Assembly: GCF_017349075.1 (NCBI RefSeq)
Contig: NZ_JAFMOF010000001.1
Location: 1,426,001-1,490,000, forward strand
Direction: 5' to 3'
From: Streptomyces triculaminicus
GTDB taxonomy: Bacteria; Actinomycetota; Actinomycetes; Streptomycetales; Streptomycetaceae
Length of the DNA: 64,000 nucleotides
Position numbers and translations under genes: made by a program
In this document: one piece after another, positions 8,115 to 17,631 of the stretch
Layout: each line of letters starts with the position of its first letter
Numbering within the stretch: the first letter of the stretch is position 1
Notes under the pieces: model-generated
Seen by the model: only the letters and a program-made list of their open reading frames with translations
Told to the model about the DNA's origin: nothing
Databases searched by the model: none

Positions 8115-8139
8115 GGACTTCCTTTTCTTGCTCGGGTTT

Positions 8140-8589
8140 TCAGGCTGATGTACGGGGGATCCGGCATTCGCCGAAGCTCTCGCGGAGTCGCTTCATCAGG
8201 TCGATGAGCTGGCCGATGTCGTCGTCGGACCAGTCCCGCAGGCAGGTGGCGAGGGCGTCGGTGTAGCGCCCGCTCACTTCGCGCAGCTTCTCGGTGCCGC
8301 TGGGGGTCAGGCTCAGCTGCCGCGACCGCTTGTCCAGCGGGTCGGGCTGCCGGTCGATCCAGCCGCGGTCGGCGGCGTGGGCGACGTGCCGGCTGGTGAC
8401 CGAGGCGTCGATGCCCATCAGCTCGCCGAGCCGGCTCATGCGCATGTCGCCGTGCTGCTTGAGCAGGGCGAGGAGCGCGGCCGTGGCGGGTGGGCAGTCG
8501 TGCGGCAGGGCGCGGCCCAGGCCGCGCTTGACCGCGCCGATGGCGCTGAGTTGCTTGGCCAGCTCTTCGTACTGTTCCTGTGCCGCCAC
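8140..8589 (-). CDS. MarR-family regulator of the downstream exporter
   Basis: A 149-aa winged-helix regulator. The recognition region reads MRMSRLGELMGIDASVTSRHVAHAADRGWIDRQPDPLDKRSRQLSLTPSG, with the wing DPLDKRSRQ typical of MarR. The frame extends upstream to 8697, but GTG at 8589 has GAGGAG 9 nt before it and the upstream part would run through operator repeats, so I start at 8589. It is the first gene of a two-gene operon with the DHA2 exporter. The inverted repeats at 8618-8663 overlap its own promoter, which indicates autorepression relieved by a ligand. Confidence 0.88.
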   Translation of the reverse strand: MAAQEQYEELAKQLSAIGAVKRGLGRALPHDCPPATAALLALLKQHGDMRMSRLGELMGIDASVTSRHVAHAADRGWIDRQPDPLDKRSRQLSLTPSGTEKLREVSGRYTDALATCLRDWSDDDIGQLIDLMKRLRESFGECRIPRTSA

Positions 8590-8617
8590 CGGCTTCGGCT
8601 CCTCGATTCCGGAGTTA

Positions 8618-8663
8618 GGTTGCTTAGGGCAACCATAGGGTTGATTGGTTGCTGAAGGCAAAC
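8618..8663 (-). promoter_or_regulatory. marR promoter with two operator repeats
   Basis: GGTTGCTTAGGGCAACC at 8618-8634 is a perfect 6-bp inverted repeat with a 5-bp centre. GGTTGC-N5-GCAAAC at 8647-8663 is an imperfect second copy. On the minus strand a possible -35 TTGCCT (8656-8661) and -10 TATGGT (8632-8637) are 18 nt apart, so each repeat covers one promoter element. This is a classic repressor arrangement. Confidence 0.7.
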
Positions 8664-8770
8664 GAATAATGCGCAAATCGGGTAAAGGAAGGCTCAAAGG
8701 TTGCTTGCTTGGCCGTAAAGCGGCAGGTCAGAGCCCCGGTTCGGCGGCGGGCAGCCCCGGTCGGGCCCGG

Positions 8771-9529
8771 TCAGACCCAGTCGACGGCCACGTCACGGGT
8801 CTCCACGCGCAGCCCCGGCGGCACGCGCCAGGCGTCGGCGCACACCGTCCAGGTCCCCTCCACGGACTCGCCGGGGCGGATCGGCGCCGGGAGGGCGTGG
8901 GCGGAGGAGACCGTCCACCAGTCGATGCCGAAGAGATCGACGATGTGGGTGCCCAGGGTGACGGTGCCGCCGGTCACGGGGCTGCCGCCGGTGTTGGTGA
9001 AGGTGAGGGTGACCCGCTCGCACCAGCGGTCGTCGGCGGGCTCGCGACGCGGCTCGCTCACGCCGAGCACGGCGGGCCCGGGCGCGGGCGTGGGGCGCGA
9101 GGACGGGGAGGGCGGCGGCGAGGGGCGCGAGGGGTGACGGCGGGGAGGGCGGCGTGGCGTGGCCCGGGGCCGGCGGTCGCGCGGCAGGGGCGAGGGGCGC
9201 GGCGGGCGCGTGGGTGGGATGCCGCCGCTGCCGCTCGGGTTGGCGGGGGCCGGGCGGGGGCTGTGCGTGGCGCTCGTACCGTTCGTGCCGTTCGCCGGCG
9301 CGGAGGAGGAGGCCGGGCTTCGCGCGGGTAAGGGCGTCGGCGTCGCGTCCTGGAGGGGGACGAGCTCCACGCCGCCTTTCGGCGGCACCGGGCCCGGGCC
9401 GTACGCGCCGCGTCCGGCGGCCCCCGTGGCGACGTATCCGTCGCGTTCGCCGCCGCCGCAGCCCGTGAGTGACGCGCTCAGAGCGAGCGCGCAGAGCGCC
9501 GTGGCGCGGGCGAGCGTCTTCCGTCGCAT
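8771..9529 (-). CDS. Putative lipoprotein with Pro-rich linker
   Basis: 252 aa. The signal peptide (MRRKTLARATALCALALSAS) ends in a lipobox LTGC at about residue 24, so the protein should be lipid-anchored outside the membrane. A long Pro/Ser/Arg-rich low-complexity linker (about 55-150) leads to a C-terminal domain of about 100 residues (VLGVSEPRREPADDRWCERVTLTFTNTGG...) that looks like a beta-sandwich. No enzyme motif is visible. The product is uncharacterised. It follows the sigN/sigF block on the same strand after a 65-nt gap. Confidence 0.75.
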   Translation of the reverse strand: MRRKTLARATALCALALSASLTGCGGGERDGYVATGAAGRGAYGPGPVPPKGGVELVPLQDATPTPLPARSPASSSAPANGTNGTSATHSPRPAPANPSGSGGIPPTRPPRPSPLPRDRRPRATPRRPPRRHPSRPSPPPSPSSRPTPAPGPAVLGVSEPRREPADDRWCERVTLTFTNTGGSPVTGGTVTLGTHIVDLFGIDWWTVSSAHALPAPIRPGESVEGTWTVCADAWRVPPGLRVETRDVAVDWV

Positions 9530-9594
9530 CGGCCCAGTGTCGCTGACGGTGCGTCAGCTGTACATGCTTCCGGGCCGATGTGCTCCACGCCCGC

Positions 9595-10428
9595 TCAGTC
9601 CGCGATGAGCCCCTCGCGCAGCTGTGCCAGCGTGCGCGTGAGCAGCCGGGAGACGTGCATCTGCGAGATGCCGACCTCCTCGCCGATCTGGGACTGCGTC
9701 ATGTTGGCGAAGAAGCGCAGCATGATGATCTGCCGTTCGCGCGGCGGCAGCTTGGCCAGCAGCGGCTTGAGCGACTCGCGGTACTCCACGCCCTCCAGGG
9801 CCGTGTCCTCGTAGCCGAGGCGGTCGGCGAGCGAACCCTCGCCGCCGTCGTCCTCGGGGGAGGGCGAGTCCAGGGAGCTGGCGGTGTAGGCGTTGCCGAC
9901 GGCGAGGCCGTCGACCACGTCCTCCTCGGACACGCCCAGGCACAGGGCGAGTTCCGGGACGGTGGGGGAGCGGTCGAGCTTCTGGGCGAGCTCGTCGCTG
10001 GCCTTGGTGAGGGCCAGGCGCAGCTCCTGCAGCCGGCGCGGCACGCGTACGGACCAGCTGGTGTCGCGGAAGAAGCGTTTGATCTCGCCGACGACGGTGG
10101 GCATCGCGAAGGTCGGGAATTCCACGCCCCGTTCGCAGTCGAACCGGTCGATCGCCTTGATCAGGCCGATGGTGCCGACCTGGACGATGTCCTCCATGGG
10201 TTCGTTGCGGCTGCGGAAGCGGGCCGCGGCGTAGCGCACGAGGGGGAGGTTGAGCTCGATGAGGGTGTCGCGTACGTACGTGCGTTCGGCGCTGTCCCGT
10301 TCGAGCGTGGCCAGCCGCAGGAACAGGGAGCGGGAGAGGGTGCGGGTGTCGATGGCTTCGCAGTCGTCGAGCACGGCGTGCGGTGCGTCGTTGGCGAGCA
10401 CCTTCGCGCTGCCCAGGTCTACGGACAT
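9595..10428 (-). CDS. sigN: SigB/SigF-type RNA polymerase sigma factor, probably SigN
   Basis: A 277-aa type-3 sigma factor with region 2 ([37 protein letters not shown]), region 3 and region 4 ([37 protein letters not shown]). It is followed by no anti-sigma gene. The tandem order with a SigF-like gene directly upstream matches the sigN-sigF pair of S. coelicolor (from memory). SigN acts during aerial development. ATG at 10428 has AAGGGGG 4-5 nt upstream and is preferred over 10458. The assignment to SigN rests on position more than on sequence. Confidence 0.85.
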   Translation of the reverse strand: MSVDLGSAKVLANDAPHAVLDDCEAIDTRTLSRSLFLRLATLERDSAERTYVRDTLIELNLPLVRYAAARFRSRNEPMEDIVQVGTIGLIKAIDRFDCERGVEFPTFAMPTVVGEIKRFFRDTSWSVRVPRRLQELRLALTKASDELAQKLDRSPTVPELALCLGVSEEDVVDGLAVGNAYTASSLDSPSPEDDGGEGSLADRLGYEDTALEGVEYRESLKPLLAKLPPRERQIIMLRFFANMTQSQIGEEVGISQMHVSRLLTRTLAQLREGLIAD

Positions 10429-10618
10429 GCCACCCCCTTGAGGTCGCGGACGGGTCACAGCAACCCTCTCGGGTGAGGGGGTTCAGCCTCCACCTGAATA
10501 CCGGAGGCTGCGCTGTGGCAAACGCAGTTCCTGCAGAATGTCACATGTCGGCAACACGCTGTAGCGTCAAGTCGACTTATCTTCCCCATGACGCCGGGGG
10601 GAGGGTCACCCGGGGGGG

Positions 10619-11512
10619 TTACGCCTCGATTCGATTTGCGGAGCGCAGCCGGGCGAAGCTTCGTGAGAGTAGCCGGGACACATGCATCTGCGACACCCCC
10701 AGCTCGGCGCTGATCTGCGACTGCGTCAGATTGCTGTAGTAGCGCAGCAGCAGGATGCGCTGTTCCCGCTCCGGCAGCTGTACGAGCAGGTGGCGCACGA
10801 GATCGCGGTGCTCGACGCCCGCGAGCGCGGGGTCCTCGTAGCCGAGCCGGTCGAGCAGTCCGGGCAGGCCGTCGCCCTCCTGGGCGGCCTCGAGGGAGGT
10901 CGCGTGGTACGAGCGGCCGGCCTCGATGCAGGCCAGCACCTCCTCCTCGGCGATCTTGAGGCGGTCGGCGATCTCGGCGGTGGTCGGGGACCGGCCGTGC
11001 AGCACGGTGAGGTCCTCGGTGGCGCCGTTGACCTGCACCCACAGCTCGTGGAGGCGGCGCGGGACGTGCACGGTGCGGACGTTGTCGCGGAAGTACCGCT
11101 TGATCTCCCCGACGACCGTCGGCATGGCGAAGGTGGGGAACTGCACCCCGCGGTCGGGGTCGAAGCGGTCGATGGCGTTGATGAGTCCGATGGTGCCGAC
11201 CTGGACCACGTCCTCCATCGGCTCGTTGCGGCTGCGAAAACGCGCCGCGGCGTACCGCACGAGGGGGAGGTTGGCTTCGATCAGGGCGGCGCGCACGCGG
11301 GCGTGCTCGGGCGTGCCGGGCTCGAGCGCGGCGAACTCCTTGAAGAGCACCTGCGTCAGGGCCCGGGCGTCCGCGCCGCGGCTCTCGCGGCTGCGCGCGG
11401 CGGCCCCGGCGAGGTCGCCGTCGCCGGGCTCCTCGGCGTCGTCGGTCCGGTGCGGTTCGTCGGTGGGGTTGTCGCTCCGGAGGGGGGCTTCGGGCGCTGT
11501 ACGGGCCGGCAC
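10619..11512 (-). CDS. sigF: Sporulation sigma factor SigF
   Basis: A 297-aa type-3 sigma factor. Region 2 is [37 protein letters not shown], and region 4 is [40 protein letters not shown], ending in [10 protein letters not shown] as I recall for SigF. SigF directs late spore maturation. Three GTG codons compete: 11521, 11518 and 11512. Only 11512 has AAAAGGGG at a proper 9-nt distance, and it yields the family-like start MPARTAPEA. The N-terminal 65 residues are acidic and unordered. It is followed by sigN after 190 nt. Confidence 0.88.
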   Translation of the reverse strand: MPARTAPEAPLRSDNPTDEPHRTDDAEEPGDGDLAGAAARSRESRGADARALTQVLFKEFAALEPGTPEHARVRAALIEANLPLVRYAAARFRSRNEPMEDVVQVGTIGLINAIDRFDPDRGVQFPTFAMPTVVGEIKRYFRDNVRTVHVPRRLHELWVQVNGATEDLTVLHGRSPTTAEIADRLKIAEEEVLACIEAGRSYHATSLEAAQEGDGLPGLLDRLGYEDPALAGVEHRDLVRHLLVQLPEREQRILLLRYYSNLTQSQISAELGVSQMHVSRLLSRSFARLRSANRIEA

Positions 11513-11611
11513 GGTCACCACCCCTTTTCGGTCGACTCATCCGGCAAAAGCGGTCATAGCATCACAAGACATGTGCAGTGTGTGCAAGCACCGCATAACA
11601 CCGTGTTGACG

Positions 11612-11645
11612 TGAAAAAGGACCCCTCACCAAGGCGGTGAGGGGC
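11612..11645 (-). terminator. Terminator of the Dabb gene
   Basis: Read on the minus strand, CCCCTCACC pairs with GGTGAGGGG and is followed by TCCTTTTT. This is one of the few hairpins in the window with a real T-tract. It separates the Dabb gene from the sigF promoter region (11513-11611). Confidence 0.8.
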
Positions 11646-11669
11646 GCTCCTGCGGGCCGTACCGGGGTG

Positions 11670-11963
11670 TCAGAACGGGTAGTCGGCGATGACCCACGTG
11701 GCGAATTCGCGCCACTGGCCGACGCCCGCCTGGTGGGCGGGGTGCTCGAGGTAACGCTGGAGCGCGTCGGTGTCCTCGACGGCGGAGTTGATGGCGTAGT
11801 CATAGGCGATGGGGCGGTCGGAGATGTTCCAGCCGCACTCCCAGGAGCGCAGCTCCGGGATCTGCCCACCGAGTTCCTCGAACGCGCGCACGCCCGCGGC
11901 GACGCGCGGGTCGTCGCGCTCGACGCCCTCGTTGAGCTTGAACAGGACGAGGTGGCGGATCAC
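11670..11963 (-). CDS. Dabb (stress-responsive alpha/beta-barrel) family protein
   Basis: 97 aa with the compact Dabb signature: MIRHLVLFKLNEGV at the start, a central AYDYAINSAVEDTDALQRYLEHPAHQ and a terminal VIADYPF. Members are dimeric ferredoxin-like barrels of mostly unknown role. The length is complete for the family. It lies just upstream of sigF on the same strand but is closed by a strong terminator, so it is transcribed separately. Confidence 0.85.
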   Translation of the reverse strand: MIRHLVLFKLNEGVERDDPRVAAGVRAFEELGGQIPELRSWECGWNISDRPIAYDYAINSAVEDTDALQRYLEHPAHQAGVGQWREFATWVIADYPF

Positions 11964-12020
11964 AGGCTGCCTCTTCGCTTGTCGTGCCGACGCGCCGCGG
12001 GCGCCCGGCGGGCCGGGTCC

Positions 12021-12185
12021 TCAGCTGATCAGCTGGGTCATGAACTCGCCGATGTTGTTGGCGGCGTCCGAGATCCCTTCGAACCCTATCTGCACCAGCT
12101 CGGCCGCACGGGCGGGGGAGTGAATGATCGTGTAGGCCACGAAGATGCCGAGTCCCCAGAGCGCGACCTTCTTCGTCTGCACCAT
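12021..12185 (-). CDS. Small 54-aa membrane-associated protein
   Basis: A short gene: MVQTKKVALWGLGIFVAYTI... ending IGEFMTQLIS. ATG at 12185 has GGGAGG 9 nt upstream. Residues 7-21 form one hydrophobic helix after a basic start, so the product is probably a small inner-membrane protein with a short amphipathic tail (AAELVQIGFEGISDAANNIG). It lies 57 nt upstream of the Dabb gene on the same strand. Its function is unknown, but its codon use and ribosome-binding site make it a convincing gene. Confidence 0.7.
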   Translation of the reverse strand: MVQTKKVALWGLGIFVAYTIIHSPARAAELVQIGFEGISDAANNIGEFMTQLIS

Positions 12186-12701
12186 GACGCGCTGCCTCCC
12201 CTGCTGTCCCCTGTGCGGTCGCGAGAGTCTATCCGTGCAGGCGTGCGAACGGACGTATGGCCGAAACGCATGGGCGCGTCGCCTGGACGGACGGTGTGGG
12301 GCTCTTCACGCCCTCACGCCGTCTTCAAGGACCTTCGGCCCTGTGAGGAAGGCCCTTCGCCGGTCTTTCCGGGCGCAGGCCGGGCGGAGGATGGGGGTGC
12401 CCGCGGGTCTGGCAGGAATCCGGCGGGCAGGGACACGGAACCTCACTGCGGGGTCCGGGCCGCGCGCTTCCCCCCGACCGCGGCCCGTACGTGGAGACCG
12501 TGTCCTCGCCGGGGGAGGCGGCCGGCCCCCCCCGATGCCGCCTCCCCCGTCCTGCAGGTGCCGGAAGCCCCGGCTCCGGACCGTTTCGCGCACAGGTCCG
12601 GAGCCGGGGCTTTCCTGTCATCACGGGTGCGTGTCGGAGGTGATATCGGACCTCCGCCGGGGCACCAGAAAGGCACACGATATGCCCGATGAGGGAGGGC
12701 G
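12186..12701. other. Intergenic region with one strong hairpin
   Basis: No supported gene lies in these 516 bases. They hold the promoter region of the small membrane protein and, at 12565-12612, a perfect 18-bp inverted repeat (AAGCCCCGGCTCCGGACC and its complement around a 12-nt loop) followed by TTCC, which looks like a terminator. The last 80 bases should contain the promoter of the STAS gene. Confidence 0.6.
12565..12612 (+). terminator. Isolated terminator-like hairpin
   Basis: An 18-bp perfect stem (12565-12582 with 12595-12612) flanked by AA and TT on the two sides, so it could stop transcription from either direction. The nearest gene ends are far away; it may insulate the STAS gene. 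Confidence 0.6.
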
Positions 12702-13076
12702 GTGAGGTTCGCCATGGGCGTGTACGAGCTCGCCTTCACCATGCGGGAACGCGTGGCCGGGGGAGCGGTCGTCGTCGAACTGCTCGGCGAGATCGACATC
12801 TTGGCGGAACAGACATTGGGGCCCCGCCTCGAGACGCTGGCGGGGCGGTGCCGCGGGGACCTCGTCATCGACCTGCGCGGAGTGACGTTCCTCGACGCCA
12901 GCGGAGTGCGGCTGCTGCTGCGGGCGCGCGGGCGGACCGTCCGGTGCGGGGCGCGGCTGCGGGTCGTACGGGGCGGGTCGATGGTGTCGAAGGTGATCCG
13001 GATATCCGGGGTCGAGCCGGCGTTCACCTGGCTGGACGCCTTCCCGCCGTCGGCGGTGGGCAGCGTGCCGGCCTGA
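12702..13076 (+). CDS. STAS-domain anti-sigma factor antagonist
   Basis: 124 aa with a single STAS fold: VVVELLGEIDILAEQTLGPRLETLA, then the phospho-switch region VIDLRGVTFLDASGVRLLLRA with the serine of DASGV. Such proteins bind anti-sigma kinases when dephosphorylated and free a SigB/SigF-type sigma factor. No partner kinase is adjacent; SigF and SigN encoded 1-3 kb away are possible indirect targets. The start could be GTG 12702 (GGGAGG only 3 nt before) or ATG 12714 (GTGAGG 6 nt before). Confidence 0.85.
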   Translation: MRFAMGVYELAFTMRERVAGGAVVVELLGEIDILAEQTLGPRLETLAGRCRGDLVIDLRGVTFLDASGVRLLLRARGRTVRCGARLRVVRGGSMVSKVIRISGVEPAFTWLDAFPPSAVGSVPA

Positions 13077-13119
13077 GGCTCCGTTCACGGTCGTACGGTG
13101 CCGGCGGGGCCGCCCCGCG

Positions 13120-16100
13120 TCAGGCGCCGCCCGTGGCGTGCCAGTCGGGGAACTCCTCGTCCAGCAGCGCCCGGACGTCCGCCGCCTCCGCGGCGCCGCG
13201 CCGCTCCAGCACGTCGTACGCCTCCCGCAGGCAGCCCAGCGCGATCCTCGGCTCGCCCAGGGCCGGCAGCGCCCGGCCGCGGGCGGCCAGGGCCAGCCCC
13301 CGGCAGTAGGCGTCGCCGAGCCCGGCCTCGGCCTCCAGCGCCCGGTCGGCGGCCGTGACGGCCTCGCGGTGCTGGCGCTGGTCCAGCCGGCAGTGCGCCA
13401 GATGCGCCCACAGCAGCGCCGTCCGGCGGGGATCGGTCTCCAGGCCCAGGGCCTCGCGCAGCCGGTCGGTGGCCGTCGCCGCGCGGTCGGCGGCCAGGAA
13501 CGTACGGCCCGCCAGGTGCAGGACGGCGGGCAGGACCACCGCGTGCTCCTCCTCCCGGGCCGCCTCGGTCGCCTCGTTGACGGCGGCCAGCGCCTCCTCC
13601 GCCCGGCCCAGCCCGATGTACGCCCGCCCCGCCTGGGCCCGCGCCTCGAGGGCCGAGGTCGTCGCCCCCTCGGCGCGCAGGCGCTCCTCGGCCTGGACGA
13701 GCAGGGGCAGGGCGTCGCCGGGCCGGCCCAGGGACAGCAGGACCACGCCGAGTTCGCCGGAGGCCAGGGTGAGCGCGAGCGGGTCGCCGGCCTTCTCGGC
13801 CAGCCGCAGGCACGCCCGCAGGTCGCGCTCGGCCCGCTCGTAGGTGTCGGGGCCGAAGCGGGGCGCGGCGAGCACGCGCAGCGCGCGGGCGGCGCTCGCG
13901 TCGTCCTCCCACCGCCGGGCCCTCTCCAGCGCCCGGCGGGCGGGCGCCTCGAGGTCCCGCTGCCGGGCGGTGCCCGTCGTCAGCCGGTCCCAGACGGTCA
14001 GCAGGTCGGCGGCCGGGCGCAGCGCGTCGGGGATGTCGAGGTCCAGCACCTGGCCGGTGAGGGCGAGCAGGTGCGGGTGGGCGTCGTGCAGCCAGGCGCG
14101 GGCGGCGGGGGCGTCAGGCAGGTGGTGGCCGGTGGTGGCGAGGCGGTGGCGCAGGTGGCGGGGTACGGGGCTGTCGGGGCGTACGCGGAGCAGGGCGGTG
14201 ACGGCGGTGGCGAGGTGGTGGTCGAGCAGTCGCAGCAGCGCCGCGTCGCGCACGGGCGGGCTGTCGGTGCGCTCGCTCTGCCGCCGGGCGAATCCCCGGA
14301 GGAGGGCGGGGTGGCGGTGGCGGCCGGGGCCGGGCGAGGTCAGCAGTCCGGCGGCGGTCAGGGCCGCGAGGAGCGGATCGGCGTCGGCGGCCTGGGGGAG
14401 TTCCAGGACGGCGGCGGCCGAGGCGGCGTCGAAGGAGGGCACGTCGGCGAGGGCCAGGATCCGGAAGGCGTGGGCGGGTTCGGGTTCGAGGGCGTCGTAG
14501 GCGACGCGGAAGGCGGCCTCGGTGGCGAGGTCGCCCGGGTGGGTGTCGCCGGTGTGGAGCTCCTCGAGGCGGTGGCGCTCGTCGCGCAGCCGGGCGGCGA
14601 GGTCGGCGGGGGTGAGGAAGGGGCGGGTGGTGAGGCGGGCGGCGGCGCGACGCGCAGGGCGAGGGGAGCGTTCCGCAGGCGGTCACCACGGCCCGGGCGG
14701 CCTCGGCGGGGCCCGCCGCGGTGTCGCCCGCGAGCGCGGCGAGCATCGCCAGCGCCTCCTTCTCCTCCGGCACGCTTACCTCGAGGTGCTGGGCTCCGGG
14801 CACCTCGAGGTCCGGTGTGCGGCCGGTGACCAGGACCGCGCAGCCGGGCGCGCCGGGCAGCAGCGGCAGGACCTGGCCGGTGCCGGCGGCGTCGTCGAGC
14901 AGCAGGAGCGCGCGGCGTTCGGCGAGCAGTGAGCGGTAGAGGGCGGTCCGCCGGGCGGTGCCCTCCGGCAGGGCTCCGTCGGTGACGCCGAGGGCGTGCA
15001 GGAGCCGGTCGAGGGCGGCGTCGGTGTCCAGCGGCTCGGGGCCGTCGCCGCGCAGGTCGAGGGTGATCAGGCCGTCGGGGTGGCGGGCGTGCAGGGCGTG
15101 GGCGGCGTGCAGGGCGAGGTCCGTGGTGCCGGCGCCGGCGGGGCCGGTGAGGACGACGACGGGCGCGGGCCGCCCTGCGGGGGCGGTGAGCGCGTCCCGG
15201 ACGCGGGCGGCGAGCTCCTCGCGCCCGGCGGGGTCCGGGGCGGCGCCGGCGGCGTCCGTGGCGTCGTTCCAGGGCAGCGGGTCGGGCCCGGCGGCGGCGT
15301 CGGGGGCGGCGGCCGGCAGCGGTCCCGCGGGGGTGGTGAGGGCGGGGTCGCGGGCGAGGACCTGTTCGTGCATCCGGGTGAGTTCGGGGCCGGGGCCGCG
15401 GCCCCGTTCCCGCTCGAGGGCGCGCCGGGCGTCGGTGAACACCGCCAGCGCCTCGGCCTGCCGCCCGGCGCGGTGCAGGGCGTGCATGAGCAGGGCGCGG
15501 GGGCGTTCGCGCAGGGGGTGCTCGGCGGCCAGCGTGCGCAGCGCGGCGACGGCGCCGGCGTCGCGCCCCAGCGCGAGGGCGCACGCGAACAGGTCCTCCT
15601 GGGCCGCCACGCGCAGGTCGGCGAGGCGGGCCCGCTCGCGCTCGGCGTACGGGCCGGGCAGTGCGGAGAGCGGGGTTCCCTCCCACAGGGCGAGGGCCGC
15701 GCCCAGGTGTTCGTACGCCCCGGCGAGGTCGCCGGCGGCCCGTGCGGCCTCGGCCTCCTCCCGGTGGCGGTCGAACACGGCGGCGTCGACCGCGTCGGGG
15801 CGCACCCGTACGGCGTGGCCGTCGCCCTCCGAGACCAGCAGGCGGGCGTTCGACCCGGGCGTGCGCTCCGGCTCGAGGGCGGCCCGCAGCCGGGCGAGGT
15901 AGGCGTTGAGGGTGTCCACGGCGCGCGCGGGAGGTCTGCCGCCCCACAGCGCCTCGACGAGCTCGTTCGTGGTGAGGGGCCGGCCGCCGCGCAGCAGCAG
16001 GATGGCGAGGACCGCCCGTTGCTCGGGGGAGCCCAGCGGCAGGGGCCGGCCGTCCATGTCCGCCCGTACGGGGCCGAGCACATGGAACCGCAGGCGCTGG

Positions 16101-16120
16101 GTCTCCTCGTCGCCGGGCAC
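13120..16120 (-). pseudogene. AfsR-like BTAD/NB-ARC/TPR regulator with two apparent frameshifts
   Basis: About 1,000 codons in three frames. N-terminal OmpR-type domain (LRFHVLGPVRADMDGRPLPLGSPEQRAVLAILLLRGG), then BTAD, then an ATPase domain with a degenerate P-loop (TGPAGAGTTD; the usual lysine is threonine) and Walker B LLLLDD, then TPR repeats to the end. The frame breaks near 14671 (after AVVTACG) and again near 14645: NAPLALRVA is in one frame and AARLTTRPFLTPADL in the next. Adding one base at each site restores a continuous protein. GTG 16120 has GAGGAG 10 nt upstream and is preferred to ATG 16204. Sequence error or true decay are both possible. Confidence 0.75.
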
Positions 16121-16281
16121 GGGCCGTTCGCTCCTCGCTGCGCTGTGACCATTTGAAAGCTGTACCGGTTTAATCGGAATTGATAGAGGCTGGCCGGAAC
16201 TCATGGGAATTGTCTGAAGAGCACAGTACTAGCGCGAGTCCGGGCCGCGCCGGAAGCGCGACCCGGACCCCTTTCACCCGG

Positions 16282-17631
16282 TCAGGCGATGTCCTCGCGC
16301 ATCCGCAGCAACGATGTCGCCAGCCGGTCCACGTCCTGGGGGGTGTTGTAGAGCGCGAGCGACGCCCGCGCCGCGGTCTCCAGGCCGTAGTGGCGCAACG
16401 AGGGCTGGGCGCAGTGGTGCCCGGCCCGCACGGCGATGCCGTCCCGGTCCAGCAGGCGGGCGATGTCCGCCGGGTCCAGGCCCGCGAGGGTGAAGGTCAG
16501 CACCGCGATCTTGCCGGGGGCGGAGCCCAGGATCTCCAGCCCCGGCACCTCGGCGAGGGCCCGCTCGGCGTAGGCCAGCAGCTCGTGCTCGTACGCGGCC
16601 ACGGCCTCGCGGTCGAAGCCCGTCAGCCAGTCGATCGCCGCCAGCAGCCCGGCGACGCCGGAGATGTGCCCGGTCCCGGCCTCGAAGCGGTGCGGCACGG
16701 GCGCGTACGTGCTGCCCGTGAAATCCACCTGGTCGATCATGTTGCCGCCGCCCTGCCAGGGCGGCATGGCCTCCAGCAGCTCGGGCCGGCCGTAGAGCGC
16801 GCCGATGCCCGTGGGGCCGAACAGCTTGTGCCCGGAGAACACGTAGAAGTCCGCGCCCAGGTCCCGCACGTCCACGGGGAAGTGCGCGACCGCCTGCGCG
16901 CCGTCGACCAGCACCTTGGCGCCGTAGCGGTGGGCGAGCGCCGCCATCTCCTTCACCGGCGGGACGGTGCCCAGCACGTTCGACGCCTGGCTGACGGCGA
17001 CGAGCTGGGTGCGGAAGGAGAGCAGGTCGGCGAAGGCGGCCTGGTCGACGCTGCCGTCCGCGAGGAGCGGTACGGGCACCAGGCGCGCCCGTTTCTCCTT
17101 GGCGAGCTGCTGCCAGGGGACGATGTTGGAGTGGTGCTCCAGCCGGGGGACCAGGATCTCGTCGCCGGGGCCGATGTTCGTCCGTCCCCACGTCTGGGCG
17201 ACGAGGTTGATCGCCTCGGTGGTGCCGCGGGTGAAGACGATGCTGTCGGGTGACTCGGCGCCCAGGAAGCGGGCGACCGCGGCCCGCCCCGCCTCGTAGG
17301 TCTCCGTGGCCTCGCGGGCCATGGTGTGGGCGCCGCGGTGGATGTTGGAGTTGGCGGCGCTGTAGTAGGTGCCCAGCGCCTCGATGACCTGGCGCGGCTT
17401 CTGCGTCGTGGCGCCGTTGTCCAGCCAGACCAGCGGCCGGCCGTTGACCGTGCGGTGCAGGACGGGGACGTCGCGGCGGGCGGTCTCGGGGTCGAAGCCG
17501 CCGGCGCCCCGGGGCGGGGTGGACGCCGGCGCGGCCGGGGCCGGTGGCAGGGCGTTCGGCGGCAGGGCGCCCGGCGGGAGGGGGTTCGTCGCCGCGAAGG
17601 CGTCGTGCGCCCGAACGTCAGGAATAGTCAT
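16282..17631 (-). CDS. SufS-type cysteine desulfurase, likely encapsulin cargo
   Basis: 449 aa. Group-II (SufS/CsdA) desulfurase: PLP-binding HHSN at about 166-169, Schiff-base lysine K269 in SGHKLFGPTG, catalytic cysteine C407 in RAGHHCAQPS. It would release sulfur from cysteine as a persulfide. Unlike the Suf-operon enzyme, it carries about 45 extra N-terminal residues, rich in Pro/Ala and disordered (NPLPPGALPPNALPP...), the hallmark of cargo for family-2 encapsulins. Its ATG lies inside the end of the shell gene (14-nt overlap), so the two are translationally coupled. No sufBCDU or iscU neighbour is present. Confidence 0.9.
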   Translation of the reverse strand: MTIPDVRAHDAFAATNPLPPGALPPNALPPAPAAPASTPPRGAGGFDPETARRDVPVLHRTVNGRPLVWLDNGATTQKPRQVIEALGTYYSAANSNIHRGAHTMAREATETYEAGRAAVARFLGAESPDSIVFTRGTTEAINLVAQTWGRTNIGPGDEILVPRLEHHSNIVPWQQLAKEKRARLVPVPLLADGSVDQAAFADLLSFRTQLVAVSQASNVLGTVPPVKEMAALAHRYGAKVLVDGAQAVAHFPVDVRDLGADFYVFSGHKLFGPTGIGALYGRPELLEAMPPWQGGGNMIDQVDFTGSTYAPVPHRFEAGTGHISGVAGLLAAIDWLTGFDREAVAAYEHELLAYAERALAEVPGLEILGSAPGKIAVLTFTLAGLDPADIARLLDRDGIAVRAGHHCAQPSLRHYGLETAARASLALYNTPQDVDRLATSLLRMREDIA

